From Pseudoalteromonas sp. TB64 (GTDB taxonomy: Bacteria; Pseudomonadota; Gammaproteobacteria; Enterobacterales; Alteromonadaceae), in NCBI RefSeq assembly GCF_000498095.1, contig NZ_AUTQ01000230.1, positions 1,231-65,230 on the forward strand: a DNA stretch of 64,000 nt, in the 5' to 3' direction. The translations under genes were made by a program, and so were the position numbers. The notes under the pieces are model-generated. The model ran no database searches. It saw nothing but the letters and a program-made list of their open reading frames with translations, and had not been told where the DNA came from. Shown one piece after another: positions 29,297 through 37,710 of the stretch. Numbering within the stretch: position 1 is the first letter of the stretch; the number at the start of each line of letters is the position of its first letter.

Positions 29297-30328
29297 TTAT
29301 TTTACTGATAGTTCTTTTCGGATAATTTCAGCCCCAGCGCTCAAGGCATTTAGTTTACCTCTGGCTATATGGTGAGGTAGAGGTGCCATGCCGCAGTTTG
29401 TGCACGGGTAGAGTTTGTCGGCATCTACAAATTGCAATGCTTTACGCAGTGTACTAGCTACTTCTTCTGGCGTTTCGATAGTATGATTTGCTACATCAAT
29501 TGCGCCTACCATTACTTTTTTACCGCGAATAAGTTCTAGTAAATCCATTGGTACATGGGAGTTATGGCACTCTAGTGAGATAATATCGATATTAGATTGC
29601 TGAAGCTTAGGAAATGCCTCTTCGTACTGTCGCCATTCAGTTCCCAATGTTTTTTTCCAATCTGTATTGGCTTTAATGCCGTAGCCGTAGCAAATATGCA
29701 CAGCTGTTTCGCATTTAAGACCTTCAATTGCGCGCTCTAATGTAGCAATACCCCAGTCGTTTACCTCATCAAAAAACACGTTAAACGCGGGCTCATCAAA
29801 TTGAATAATATCAACGCCTGCGGCTTCTAACTCTTTTGCTTCTTGATTTAGAATTATGGCAAATTCCCACGCTAGTTTTTCGCGGCTTTTATAATGATCG
29901 TCGTATAATGTGTCTATCATGGTCATTGGGCCTGGCAAAGCCCATTTTATAGGTTGCTTTGTTTGCTTTCGTAAAAACTTGGCGTCTTCAACAAACACAG
30001 ACTTTTGGCGGCTCACAGGGCCAACAACGGTGGGTACACTTGCGTCGTATCGGTCACGAATTTTTACTGTTTTGCGTTTTTCAAAATCAACACCGTTTAG
30101 GTGCTCTATAAACGTAGTTACAAAATGCTGTCTTGTTTGCTCGCCATCGCTAACAATATCAATACCTGCTTGTTGTTGGTCGAATAATGACAAACGCAGG
30201 GCGTCGTGCTTACCTTGGGTTAATTCGTCACCTTGTAATTTCCAAGGTGACCAAAGTGTTTCTGGCTCTGCAAGCCATAAAGGCTTAGGTAAACTGCCAG
30301 CGGTAGATGTAGGTAGTAATTTTTTCAT
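29297..30328 (-). CDS. mesD: Core-MetE methionine synthase MesD
   Basis: 343 aa, only the catalytic (C-terminal) half of MetE. Zinc ligands appear as H211 and C213 (VHICYGYG), E253 (ISLEC) and C309 (PCTNCGM). Core MetE proteins lack the N-terminal folate-related half and are folate-independent; the version next to a DUF1852 gene was named MesD and needs MesX and oxygen (known from Acinetobacter work). It lies 78 bases downstream of mesX on the same strand, so the two form an operon. The methyl donor in this family was not settled to my knowledge. Confidence 0.88.
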   Translation of the reverse strand: MKKLLPTSTAGSLPKPLWLAEPETLWSPWKLQGDELTQGKHDALRLSLFDQQQAGIDIVSDGEQTRQHFVTTFIEHLNGVDFEKRKTVKIRDRYDASVPTVVGPVSRQKSVFVEDAKFLRKQTKQPIKWALPGPMTMIDTLYDDHYKSREKLAWEFAIILNQEAKELEAAGVDIIQFDEPAFNVFFDEVNDWGIATLERAIEGLKCETAVHICYGYGIKANTDWKKTLGTEWRQYEEAFPKLQQSNIDIISLECHNSHVPMDLLELIRGKKVMVGAIDVANHTIETPEEVASTLRKALQFVDADKLYPCTNCGMAPLPHHIARGKLNALSAGAEIIRKELSVK

Positions 30329-30406
30329 AATAAATAATGCCGTATATTTTAGTTAATTATTAAACGTAGCTTTAAGCGCGTTATTACTGGTTGTTACTAT
30401 TAGTTG

Positions 30407-31384
30407 TTATGACAGATAGCGAGTAGAGAATTGCTCAAGAACCGTTTGGTACGGCTTGATAAAATGCTCTTGTGCAAATTTGCCTTGTTCATTTGCTAAC
30501 TTGCCGCGCTCTTCTCGGTCATACACAATTTGAGTTAATGAATGATCCAAGTTTTTTAAGTTTGGTTTATATGATTTACCCGCTGTTGCATTGGCATTAT
30601 AAATCTCTGGTCTGTAGATTTTTTGAAACGTTTCCATCGTACTAATGGTGCTTATAAGCTCAAGATTGCTGTAATCATTAAGTAAATCACCAAAGAAAAA
30701 CAATGCTAAAGGTGCGGCACTATTTTGTGGCATAAAGTAACGTATCTGTAAGCCCATTTTTTTGAAGTATTGCTCTGTTAAAGATGAGTCATTTGGTTCG
30801 TATTCTACGCCAAGTACCGGGTGTTGGTTTTCGGTGCGGTTGTAGGTTTTGTTATCTGACACACTTAGGCATATAACCGGCGGTTTTTTAAAGTTTTGTT
30901 TGTATGTATCCGAATTTACGAATGACTGAAATAGTTTGCCATGTAAAACCCCAAAGTCATCAGGAATACTAAATTGAGACTTTCCTTTGTTATGCTCTTG
31001 TAGGAGTACGCTAAAGTCGTAGTCGCGCACATACGATGAAAAGTTGTTTCCTACAATGCCTTCAATGCGCTTATTAGTTTTATGATCAACAATATTTGTT
31101 TTTAATATTTCGATAGAGGGGAAGCTTTCGCCGCCGTCTTCAATCCCTATCTCAACAGACACAATTTCAAGCTCAACAGCATAACGCTCACCTTTGGTGT
31201 TATCCCAATGGGCTAGGGCATTAAAGCGGTTGTTAATCATGTTCAAGGCGTTACGCAAGTTTGCTTGGCGGTATTCACCTCTTGCTAAATTAGCAAAATT
31301 GGTTGTGATACGTGTATTGGTTGATGGATGATAATTTTCGTCGAGTGAAACGCTTTTAATGTTAAATGTAAAATCTTTTTTCAT
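30407..31384 (-). CDS. mesX: DUF1852 protein MesX, partner of MesD
   Basis: 325 aa, soluble, DUF1852 family (start MKKDFTFNIKSVSLDENYHP; later GIEDGGESFPSIEILKTNIVDH and PPVICLSVSDNKTYNRTENQHPV). It is found with core MetE and is required for methionine synthesis by that enzyme in the characterised pair. First gene of the mesX-mesD operon. A long 674-bp gap upstream contains several dyads that could be regulatory. Confidence 0.85.
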   Translation of the reverse strand: MKKDFTFNIKSVSLDENYHPSTNTRITTNFANLARGEYRQANLRNALNMINNRFNALAHWDNTKGERYAVELEIVSVEIGIEDGGESFPSIEILKTNIVDHKTNKRIEGIVGNNFSSYVRDYDFSVLLQEHNKGKSQFSIPDDFGVLHGKLFQSFVNSDTYKQNFKKPPVICLSVSDNKTYNRTENQHPVLGVEYEPNDSSLTEQYFKKMGLQIRYFMPQNSAAPLALFFFGDLLNDYSNLELISTISTMETFQKIYRPEIYNANATAGKSYKPNLKNLDHSLTQIVYDREERGKLANEQGKFAQEHFIKPYQTVLEQFSTRYLS

Positions 31385-32058
31385 CGTGTTATGTATCCAA
31401 TTTTTATAATTTAAACCTGATTGATGCTTTGCGCTTTATTAACCTTTTAACTTAGTGTGCTGGTTTGTTATTCAGCAGCTTTAAGTTGTTAGTAATAGTG
31501 TTTAGCGCTAAGTGATGAGTAATTTATACGTGGGTTGGTACATGAATAAAAACGGTTTAATTTCACATAAAACATGAGTCATATTCATTACTTGATATGA
31601 ATAGATGCAATTACAAAAAAATTAGTCAAAATACGTGATGAAATTATAGGGTTTTAGTAGGGAAGTGTAGGTGTCTAGACTTCCATTTTCGCTGTTTGTA
31701 TTTATTTCATGTTGAACATGAATGATATTCAACACTTGTTTTTTAAACTAGAATAAATAAATATTTATATAGCTTTATTATTTTTAAGTTTTATTTTCAT
31801 TTAAAAACAGCGGCTTATGTTGTTGTGTGGTGTAATTAAAGTATTGTTGAAATGCACAGAACGGTGCTCCTCCCATTTATAACGTTTAGATAGCTAAGAG
31901 TAACTTGCGTTTAGCTACTCAAAAATCTATAGCGTTGTTATTTATTCGACAGATTTTAATTTGTTAATTAACAGAGGTCGTTTTTTTGAGTGAAATGTCT
32001 GTTAATGTAAAATCAAAGACATACTACTGACTAACTTGCTCAAAGGAATGATTACAAA
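31385..32058. promoter_or_regulatory. 674-bp upstream region of mesX with several dyad motifs
   Basis: No gene. It contains: TATTCAT-N8-ATGAATA at 31582-31603; GTGTCTAGAC inside a 16-base site at 31669-31684 matching a double MetJ box at about 12 of 16 positions; TTCATGTTGAACATGAA, a 17-base palindrome at 31706-31722; and TGAA-TGATA-TTCA at 31719-31731, which fits the MetR consensus TGAA-N5-TTCA. These are 200-350 bases before mesX, so a long leader or distal control would be needed. The downstream RDD gene has its own AAAGGA ribosome site. Confidence 0.4.
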
Positions 32059-32463
32059 ATGACGGATAATAAAGTAGCTTTACTGCGGTTTCCCGCTTTT
32101 ATAATTGATATTACTTTGGTTATGTTGCCATTGTATGTACTAACAACAGTAGGAAAAACATTTAATCTGTTTAATGAAAATATACCGATTGAATGGCTTA
32201 TGCTTTGCTATATACCTATGATGTTTTTTATTTATTGGGTATTAAATATTAATGTGGGAAAAAGAATATTTGGTCTTAGCATCGTGGATGCAAATACTGG
32301 CAATAAGGCGACTGTTTTTCAATTATTTAAAAGGTCGCTTCTATTTTCACTTATAGTATCGTTTAATCTGGCTTTTATAATTCCGCTATTTGTATCAAAA
32401 AAGCATCAAAGTTTTCATGATATGTTAGCAAACACAGTCGTCGTCAAAAATCCTAAAAAGTAA
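32059..32463 (+). CDS. RDD-family membrane protein
   Basis: 134 aa. Three hydrophobic segments (FPAFIIDITLVMLPLYVLTTV, MLCYIPMMFFIYWVL and SLLFSLIVSFNLAFIIPLFV) with the family's Arg in LLRFPAFIID and the two Asp positions (IIDITL, then GLSIVDANTG and FHDML). A short member of a broad family; some are ion exchangers, but function cannot be assigned. AAAGGA lies 10 bases upstream. Confidence 0.82.
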   Translation: MTDNKVALLRFPAFIIDITLVMLPLYVLTTVGKTFNLFNENIPIEWLMLCYIPMMFFIYWVLNINVGKRIFGLSIVDANTGNKATVFQLFKRSLLFSLIVSFNLAFIIPLFVSKKHQSFHDMLANTVVVKNPKK

Positions 32464-32607
32464 TGAACCTTTAATTTACGTTATTGTTAGGTGTGCCAAT
32501 TCGATATGGCATAAAAATTAACATATAGATAAAAGTACATAGCAAATGTAGTTGTAGTACTGGGTAGTTGTAGCAATATTTATGAATGGCTCTATTAGGA
32601 GGTGATA

Positions 32608-32760
32608 ATGACCGATGCTGAACGATTACTAAAAGAAAAACTTATAAAAGCTAATCTGAAAAAGCTAGTTTTAGAGCTTGAAAATAATAACATACAAGAG
32701 CCTAAAGGATTAGCCTCAGGTAAAATGGTTGTAGAGTTAAAAGAGGACCATGATGAATGA
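32608..32760 (+). CDS. 50-aa charged helical protein, unknown
   Basis: Small gene too short for most gene callers: MTDAERLLKEKLIKANLKKL at the start, ending VVELKEDHDE. It has the best ribosome site in the window, AGGAGGTGAT ending three bases before the ATG, and a clear amphipathic Lys/Leu/Glu pattern typical of a small helical protein. An ATG overlaps its end (ATGAATGA) but the overlapping frame closes after ten codons. No homologue recognised. Confidence 0.65.
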   Translation: MTDAERLLKEKLIKANLKKLVLELENNNIQEPKGLASGKMVVELKEDHDE

Positions 32761-32848
32761 TTCTAAAATAGTAAATAATATTTAAATTAAAGAACATTCA
32801 TATAATTACTTAAAAAGTTACTTAAAAAGCTAAATACAGAGATTATTT

Positions 32849-33238
32849 ATGACTAAGAATGTTGTGTGTGCAGTAGCTGCTTTATTTATTGTATCTTGTA
32901 GTTTTAACTATGAAGATAACTTTAAAATATTAACTTTTAAAAAAGTGATTGATGAGGAAAATACGCAATATAACGTGTGTGATAATTTATTACTTACTAA
33001 AACTGAAATTGCTTTGTATTTTGATAATGCAGAGCAAGTGAGTAATGAAAAGGAACACGGTGAGTCACTTATTATGCCTTGTAAATATTCTGGGAAGTTA
33101 ATAATGGACCACAAAACATATTCATACGACATTTTTGCTGGTGGAAGTGGCTATATTTATAACAATAAAGGTTGGGTTGTAAAAAACTTTATCTGCAAGG
33201 ATACGAGCTGTTGCAATCAGTTTTCTAACTTATGCTAA
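32849..33238 (+). CDS. Putative lipoprotein, unknown
   Basis: 129 aa. Signal peptide with a lipobox-like IVSC at residues 14-17 (MTKNVVCAVAALFIVSCSF), so probably a lipoprotein. Further cysteines (NVCDNLL, MPCKYSG, NFICKDTSCC) suggest disulfides in an exported domain. Its 3' end overlaps the convergent gene at 33230 by nine bases. No family recognised. Confidence 0.6.
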   Translation: MTKNVVCAVAALFIVSCSFNYEDNFKILTFKKVIDEENTQYNVCDNLLLTKTEIALYFDNAEQVSNEKEHGESLIMPCKYSGKLIMDHKTYSYDIFAGGSGYIYNNKGWVVKNFICKDTSCCNQFSNLC

Positions 33239-33544
33239 TTTTTTGAACTTAGACTTAGGGCTAGGAAGCACAATAATAATTACTATCCATACAATCCAAA
33301 AACATACTGCGGGCAAAATATCATTAAGAATATAAGGCATGCTGGTATAGTACCCTTTTGGGGCAGAATACTCTGAAGATACGAGGAATACGCCAATAGG
33401 CTTTAAGTAAGCCGGATAGTGGGGGTTTGATTTAAAAATCATACTCGCATAAGGCCAAACAAGTAACCAATAGATTGACCCCGATAACTTATTCCATAAT
33501 ATACGTTTAAAATTACTGACACTTACAAACATTTTTACTTCCAT
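33230..33544 (-). CDS. Small membrane protein, unknown
   Basis: 104 aa, or 100 if started at the second ATG (33532). Two hydrophobic segments: ISGSIYWLLVWPYASMIF-like region (residues 20-37) and VCFWIVWIVIIIVLP near the C-terminus, with a Pro/Tyr-rich exposed loop between. Basic tail KSKFKKLA. It converges on the lipoprotein gene with a nine-base overlap. Function unknown. Confidence 0.5.
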   Translation of the reverse strand: MEVKMFVSVSNFKRILWNKLSGSIYWLLVWPYASMIFKSNPHYPAYLKPIGVFLVSSEYSAPKGYYTSMPYILNDILPAVCFWIVWIVIIIVLPSPKSKFKKLA

Positions 33545-33864
33545 TTACTATTTCCACATAGTGGTTGCTTTGCGAGTTTTTTAATAAGCTTATCCAACTA
33601 CTTACCTAACTAATAATCCACGCTTTTGCTGACTGAACAATACACATGATATTTCATTATCTATTAGAGCCCATAACTGTATTGCATTTAACTAAAAATT
33701 TATCTGATTATTTAACCTTACATTATAGTTAAAACAATTTACTAAGACCCTGTTGTGAATAAAGTTTTTATATCTCGTCTATCTGTAGTTCATTTAGAGG
33801 TAGGTAAAATTACGAACTTAAATATTACTCTGTAGAGTATATACCCGTAAGGAAGTACTAATAG
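33545..33864. other. 320-bp intergenic region
   Basis: AT-rich spacer between a minus-strand gene and a plus-strand gene, so it should hold two divergent promoters. No repeat, palindrome or short gene with a convincing ribosome site was seen. GTAAGGAAG just before 33865 is the ribosome site of the next gene. Confidence 0.5.
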
Positions 33865-34878
33865 ATGGATTACTTAAAAAATTTAATAACAAAATTCATA
33901 AATGCAATGCAAAAACGTCCTGGTTTACTTGCTGTTTTAGCTTTTTTATCTGGTGTTGCTAGTTTTGTACTTGTTGATAGAAAAGAGTCGTTTTCGCAGG
34001 TTATTGCTATATTTTTGCTTGTTAGTTGGTTGTGGTTGATTATTGATAATTGGCTGCGTGATAAGGTGGAAGAAAAATTTGGTATTGCTGTTTCTCCTAA
34101 CGTAATGCGTTTTGCATTACAGATGGTACAGCAAGAAAGTCTATTTTTTGCTTTACCCTTCTTTTTGGCTGTTACTCAGTGGGATCATCCACAAGCCATT
34201 TTTACTTCGCTAATTATTTTATGTGCCGTTGCCTCAGTTATTGATCCCTTTTATTACAAGAAGCTAGCCAAAAATCGTACATTATTTAGTATATTTCATA
34301 ATTTTGCTTTGTTTGTTGTATTGCTTGTAACTTTACCCATTTTATTAAATCTTACAACAAGCCAAAGCCTCGTAATTGCTTTAGTTACTGCTGTAATTAT
34401 TACACTTCCTAGTTTAGGTAATTTAATGCCTAATGTGCGCTGGTGGCGGTTTCCTATTCTTGTGCTTGTTTTATCTTCATTAAGCGCTGGTATTTGGCAG
34501 CTTAAAAGCTATATACCACCGGCAGCATTGCGTTTAACTGATATTACACTGGCTCATGAAGTTGACTTACAACATAAAAAGCCCGTAGGGAGTATTAAAC
34601 AGTTAGATTCTTATACGCTGCATCATCAAGGTTTATATAGCTGGACAGCCGTTAAAGCGCCAAGAGGCTTAAATGAAAAAATATTTCATGTATGGATACA
34701 TAATAAAAAAGAAGTTGATCGGATAACGCTAAATATAAATGGCGGACGAGAGCTTGGTTATAGAGCATGGACTCATAAAGTAAACTTTCCAAGTGATGCT
34801 GTAGGTAAGTGGCAAGTTAAGGTAGTTACTGAATCTGGTCAATTAATTGGTTTAACGAAATTTATTGTTACACCTTAA
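33865..34878 (+). CDS. DUF5924/DUF2914 membrane protein
   Basis: 337 aa. Six to eight membrane spans in the first 220 residues, then a C-terminal beta domain of about 100 residues with LYSWTAVKAPRGLNEKIFHVWIHN-type sequence, GGRELGYRAWTHK and GKWQVKVVTESGQLIG, which is the DUF2914 pattern. The membrane part corresponds to DUF5924. Both domains lack a known function. GGAAG lies eight bases before the ATG. Confidence 0.82.
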   Translation: MDYLKNLITKFINAMQKRPGLLAVLAFLSGVASFVLVDRKESFSQVIAIFLLVSWLWLIIDNWLRDKVEEKFGIAVSPNVMRFALQMVQQESLFFALPFFLAVTQWDHPQAIFTSLIILCAVASVIDPFYYKKLAKNRTLFSIFHNFALFVVLLVTLPILLNLTTSQSLVIALVTAVIITLPSLGNLMPNVRWWRFPILVLVLSSLSAGIWQLKSYIPPAALRLTDITLAHEVDLQHKKPVGSIKQLDSYTLHHQGLYSWTAVKAPRGLNEKIFHVWIHNKKEVDRITLNINGGRELGYRAWTHKVNFPSDAVGKWQVKVVTESGQLIGLTKFIVTP

Positions 34879-34951
34879 CTAACTCAGTTGGCTGCAATTT
34901 GAACAAATAGCTGATATTGTTTTTTGCATACTTAACTAATGGATATAAGTT

Positions 34952-35188
34952 ATGAGTATTGCATTTGAAATTTTTATTTGGCTAATAATTGAAACTGGTT
35001 TGAGCTTTTTGTTTTACTCGACCGGCTGGTTACTTTTAAAAGTGGTAACGCTTGGGCGGTATAAAGGCGAGCTTAAAGACTTTGCATCGTATAGAGCGAG
35101 CAAAGCTAGAAAGGTTGATTTAATATTTCTATTAGGTTTTTGTTTTTATGTTGTATTAATTATCTTTATGGCTTATTTAAGTTATTAA
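34952..35188 (+). CDS. Small two-span membrane protein
   Basis: 78 aa. Two spans (FEIFIWLIIETGLSFLFYSTGWLLL and LIFLLGFCFYVVLIIFMAYL) joined by a basic cytoplasmic loop RYKGELKDFASYRASKARK. It follows the DUF5924 gene by 73 bases on the same strand and shares its terminator. Function unknown. Confidence 0.7.
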   Translation: MSIAFEIFIWLIIETGLSFLFYSTGWLLLKVVTLGRYKGELKDFASYRASKARKVDLIFLLGFCFYVVLIIFMAYLSY

Positions 35189-35193
35189 TTTAT

Positions 35194-35220
35194 AAGGGCT
35201 GCTTATTTAAAGCAGCCCTT
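35194..35220. terminator. Bidirectional terminator
   Basis: AAGGGCTGCTT and AAGCAGCCCTT form an 11-bp perfect stem with a five-base loop, between the small membrane protein gene and convergent msrA. Confidence 0.8.
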
Positions 35221-35258
35221 AGCTATTAATACAATGAGGTGACTTTATCTCATTGCGT

Positions 35259-35858
35259 TTAATGAGTAGCTCTATCGCCCCAAATATCTTCTAAGCGGCT
35301 ATCTCGTCCACAACGCCAGCGGTAAGTATTGTAACGAATTGAGTTGTTTTTATAATAATCTTGGTGGTAGCTCTCTTTTCCTTTAATAGGATAGAAGGTA
35401 CTCGCGTTTAATATTGGCGTAACAACGGTTTGATTTGGAAATTCAGCTATTACGGCTTCTTTTGTTTTTTCAGCTAATTTACGCTCTTGTTCATTAGCAA
35501 CAAATATAGCACTTAGGTAACTTGGACCCTTATCACAAAATTGACCTCGTGCATCAAAGGGATCAATATTCACCCAGTAATGATCGAGTATACCTTTATA
35601 GCTTACTATTGCAGGGTCGTATGTAATTTCGACCGCTTCGTAATGACCACGATGATTACCATTGTATGTTGGGTTTTTTAACTCCCCACCAGTAAAACCA
35701 GAAATAACGTCAGTTACGCCTTCTAGCTTTTCAAAATCGCTTTCCATACACCAAAAACAACCACCGGCTAAAACGGCTTTTTCGGTTTTATCTGCATGGG
35801 CGAGTGACGCATAAAACAGTACAGATGAAGTTAAAACTATGCCTAATATTTTTTTCAT
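35259..35858 (-). CDS. msrA: Periplasmic peptide-methionine (S)-S-oxide reductase
   Basis: Repairs methionine S-sulfoxide in proteins. 199 aa with the catalytic GCFWC at residues 33-37 (Cys34) and the family signature GGELKNPTYNGNHRGHYEAVEI. It begins with a signal peptide MKKILGIVLTSSVLFYASLAHA, so it is exported to the periplasm, which is less common than the cytoplasmic form. A later Cys (RWRCGRD) can act as resolving residue. No msrB partner is next to it. Confidence 0.93.
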   Translation of the reverse strand: MKKILGIVLTSSVLFYASLAHADKTEKAVLAGGCFWCMESDFEKLEGVTDVISGFTGGELKNPTYNGNHRGHYEAVEITYDPAIVSYKGILDHYWVNIDPFDARGQFCDKGPSYLSAIFVANEQERKLAEKTKEAVIAEFPNQTVVTPILNASTFYPIKGKESYHQDYYKNNSIRYNTYRWRCGRDSRLEDIWGDRATH

Positions 35859-36001
35859 AAAAATCTCACATCTAAATGATGAATGTATAAAGCGCTATGT
35901 AGTTATACAATTAGACCTGTTATTTACAAAACGTCTTTCATTTTTATTAAGTGCTAATTTTTGAAGTGACTATAAATAGATATGCACAAAGAATTGATAA
36001 C

Positions 36002-36036
36002 AAAAAGGCTACCTAATAACTTAATAGGCAGCCTAT
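36002..36036 (-). terminator. Terminator of the small gene at 36062
   Basis: On the minus strand AGGCTGCCTA and TAGGTAGCCT pair (one G-T) around a nine-base loop and are followed by TTTTTG. It supports the small upstream gene being transcribed. Confidence 0.7.
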
Positions 36037-36061
36037 TACTGATAAGTGGTTAAACAGCTTG

Positions 36062-36265
36062 TTACTTATTTTGTTGTTCTCTTGCTAATTGGTTTGGCAA
36101 AAGCTCCTCAACTATTTCGCGAGCAGGGAGGGTGTAGCGTGTACCGTCAAACATCACTGAGGTGAATTCATTAATATTAGTAATACCTGTTAGGGTCCAG
36201 CCTTCGCCGCGCTTTGGGCAATAGACAGTCGTTGTGGGTTGTATTACTTTAAACTCGTCGTTCAT
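36062..36265 (-). CDS. Small hypothetical protein
   Basis: 67 aa from the ATG at 36265 (MNDEFKVIQPTTTVYCPKRG); a GTG four codons upstream is an alternative. Predicted to be a small beta protein with GEGWTLTGITN, FTSVMFDGTRYTLPA and a charged helix at the end (EIVEELLPNQLAREQQ). No family recognised. A terminator follows, and it is divergent from the acetyltransferase gene. Confidence 0.6.
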   Translation of the reverse strand: MNDEFKVIQPTTTVYCPKRGEGWTLTGITNINEFTSVMFDGTRYTLPAREIVEELLPNQLAREQQNK

Positions 36266-36360
36266 GGGAATGTGCACTCATATAATACTTGTTAATGGGA
36301 TATGGTAAGTTAATAATGTATTTCCATAAAGAGCTATTTCAACTGACTAACTAAAAATAA

Positions 36361-36918
36361 ATGTTTAAAAATTTAAAGTTACCTCGCGTTACTCTGCGTT
36401 TGATCACTCATAAGCATGCCGCTAAATTATTTACTATTTTAAATAATCCACTTGTTGCTCAATTTAATGATTATAAAACTCCGCTTAGCAAAGCCGATAT
36501 TAAACAATTAATACAAGACGATATAAGCGCATACTACGAGGGCGAAGTTATTCGTCTAGCAATTGAACATAATACAGATAGAGATTTAATAGGCACATGT
36601 GGTTTATATAAAATAGAACATACAAGTAAGACTGCATTTATTGGTTTTGAACTCGATCCGCTTTTTTGGCAACAAGGTTTAATGTTTGAAGCGCTGGTGG
36701 GTTTTATAAGTGCTTTGCCAAGCGTACAGCAAATAAACTACCTTTTTGCTGAGGTGAGTACGCAAAATATACGTTCGCATACTTTATTAACTAAACTTGG
36801 ATTTTCGCTTACGAGTAAAGCGGTCATACAAAGTATGTGTGGAGTGGGTGATTTAAAGTTAGATGAAAATGATGGTAAGGATAAAAGCGAAATTTGGTTT
36901 AAGTGCTTAAAAAGCTAA
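36361..36918 (+). CDS. GNAT-family N-acetyltransferase (RimJ/RimL type)
   Basis: 185 aa. RimJ/RimL-like layout: LPRVTLRLITHKHAAKLFTIL, then DLIGTCGLYKIEHTSKTAFIGFELDPLFWQQGLMFEAL, which is the acetyl-CoA binding region in this family (the usual Q/R-x-x-G-x-G/A motif is weak: WQQGLMFEA), and EVSTQNIRSHTLLTKLGF near the end. Acceptor unknown. Confidence 0.88.
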   Translation: MFKNLKLPRVTLRLITHKHAAKLFTILNNPLVAQFNDYKTPLSKADIKQLIQDDISAYYEGEVIRLAIEHNTDRDLIGTCGLYKIEHTSKTAFIGFELDPLFWQQGLMFEALVGFISALPSVQQINYLFAEVSTQNIRSHTLLTKLGFSLTSKAVIQSMCGVGDLKLDENDGKDKSEIWFKCLKS

Positions 36919-37063
36919 AATGTTTAATAACCACTTTTGAATATTTAATTAGAAAAGAGTCTATAATGTTATAAAAATAATCACTTTAAATAATGATGAA
37001 GTGTAAGCAAATGAATTTGTTACCCGAGTTTTATTAAACGTGTTCGCTTAACAAGGATTTTAT

Positions 37064-37675
37064 ATGCTAGAAAAACTCTTCCAAGATGCCCTCGTTATTT
37101 GGGCTACCATAGACCCAATAGGAACTATGGCGCTGTTTGCTGCGCTAACCTCACACCTAACAGATCAACAACGTCGTAAAACAGCCTTTAAAACGGTGCT
37201 CTATGCAGGGTGTGTATTATTAGGCTCTATTTTAATTGGTCAACTTATACTTAATGCAATGGGTATTAGGTTAGTATCGTTTCAATTAGGGGGCGGTATT
37301 ATATTGTTTTTATTTGGTTTACAGATGATTTTTGGTAGCGACTCAAATAAAGCAAAGCAAGATCCAGAGCACGATATTGCAGTATTCCCGCTTGCCATAC
37401 CTGCAACAGCAACTCCAGGCGCTATATTAGCGGTTATATTACTTACCGATAACCATATACATCCAATTTCGACTCAGATAGGCACAGCCCTTGTTACACT
37501 TGGCGTATTGGGCATTACATTAATATTGTTATTACTGTCGGGTAAAATTATTAAGCTAATTGGTACTGGTGGAGCATCTATTTTAACGCGCGTGATGGGG
37601 ATGATATTAGCTGCGTTTTCAGTAGAGCTTATTATGACTGCGCTTGAAATAAAACAATGGGTTAAGCTAGATTAA
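37064..37675 (+). CDS. MarC-family inner membrane protein
   Basis: 203 aa, six spans, MarC/NAAT family: the start has FQDALVIWATIDPIGTMALFAALTS with the DP-x-G pattern in the first span, and the middle has FPLAIPATATPGAILAVILL where the family has conserved P-x-A-x-PGA. The E. coli homologue's multidrug-resistance role was not confirmed and function remains unknown. It lies 35 bases before the esterase gene, so cotranscription is likely. Confidence 0.9.
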   Translation: MLEKLFQDALVIWATIDPIGTMALFAALTSHLTDQQRRKTAFKTVLYAGCVLLGSILIGQLILNAMGIRLVSFQLGGGIILFLFGLQMIFGSDSNKAKQDPEHDIAVFPLAIPATATPGAILAVILLTDNHIHPISTQIGTALVTLGVLGITLILLLLSGKIIKLIGTGGASILTRVMGMILAAFSVELIMTALEIKQWVKLD

Positions 37676-37710
37676 AATTAGTTGTTAATTCAATATTTAG
37701 GAAATGCCGT

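Noticed and set aside
31669-31684. MetJ box controlling mesX
   Set aside because: Only 12 of 16 matches and 285 bases upstream; kept as a motif note, not as a called operator.
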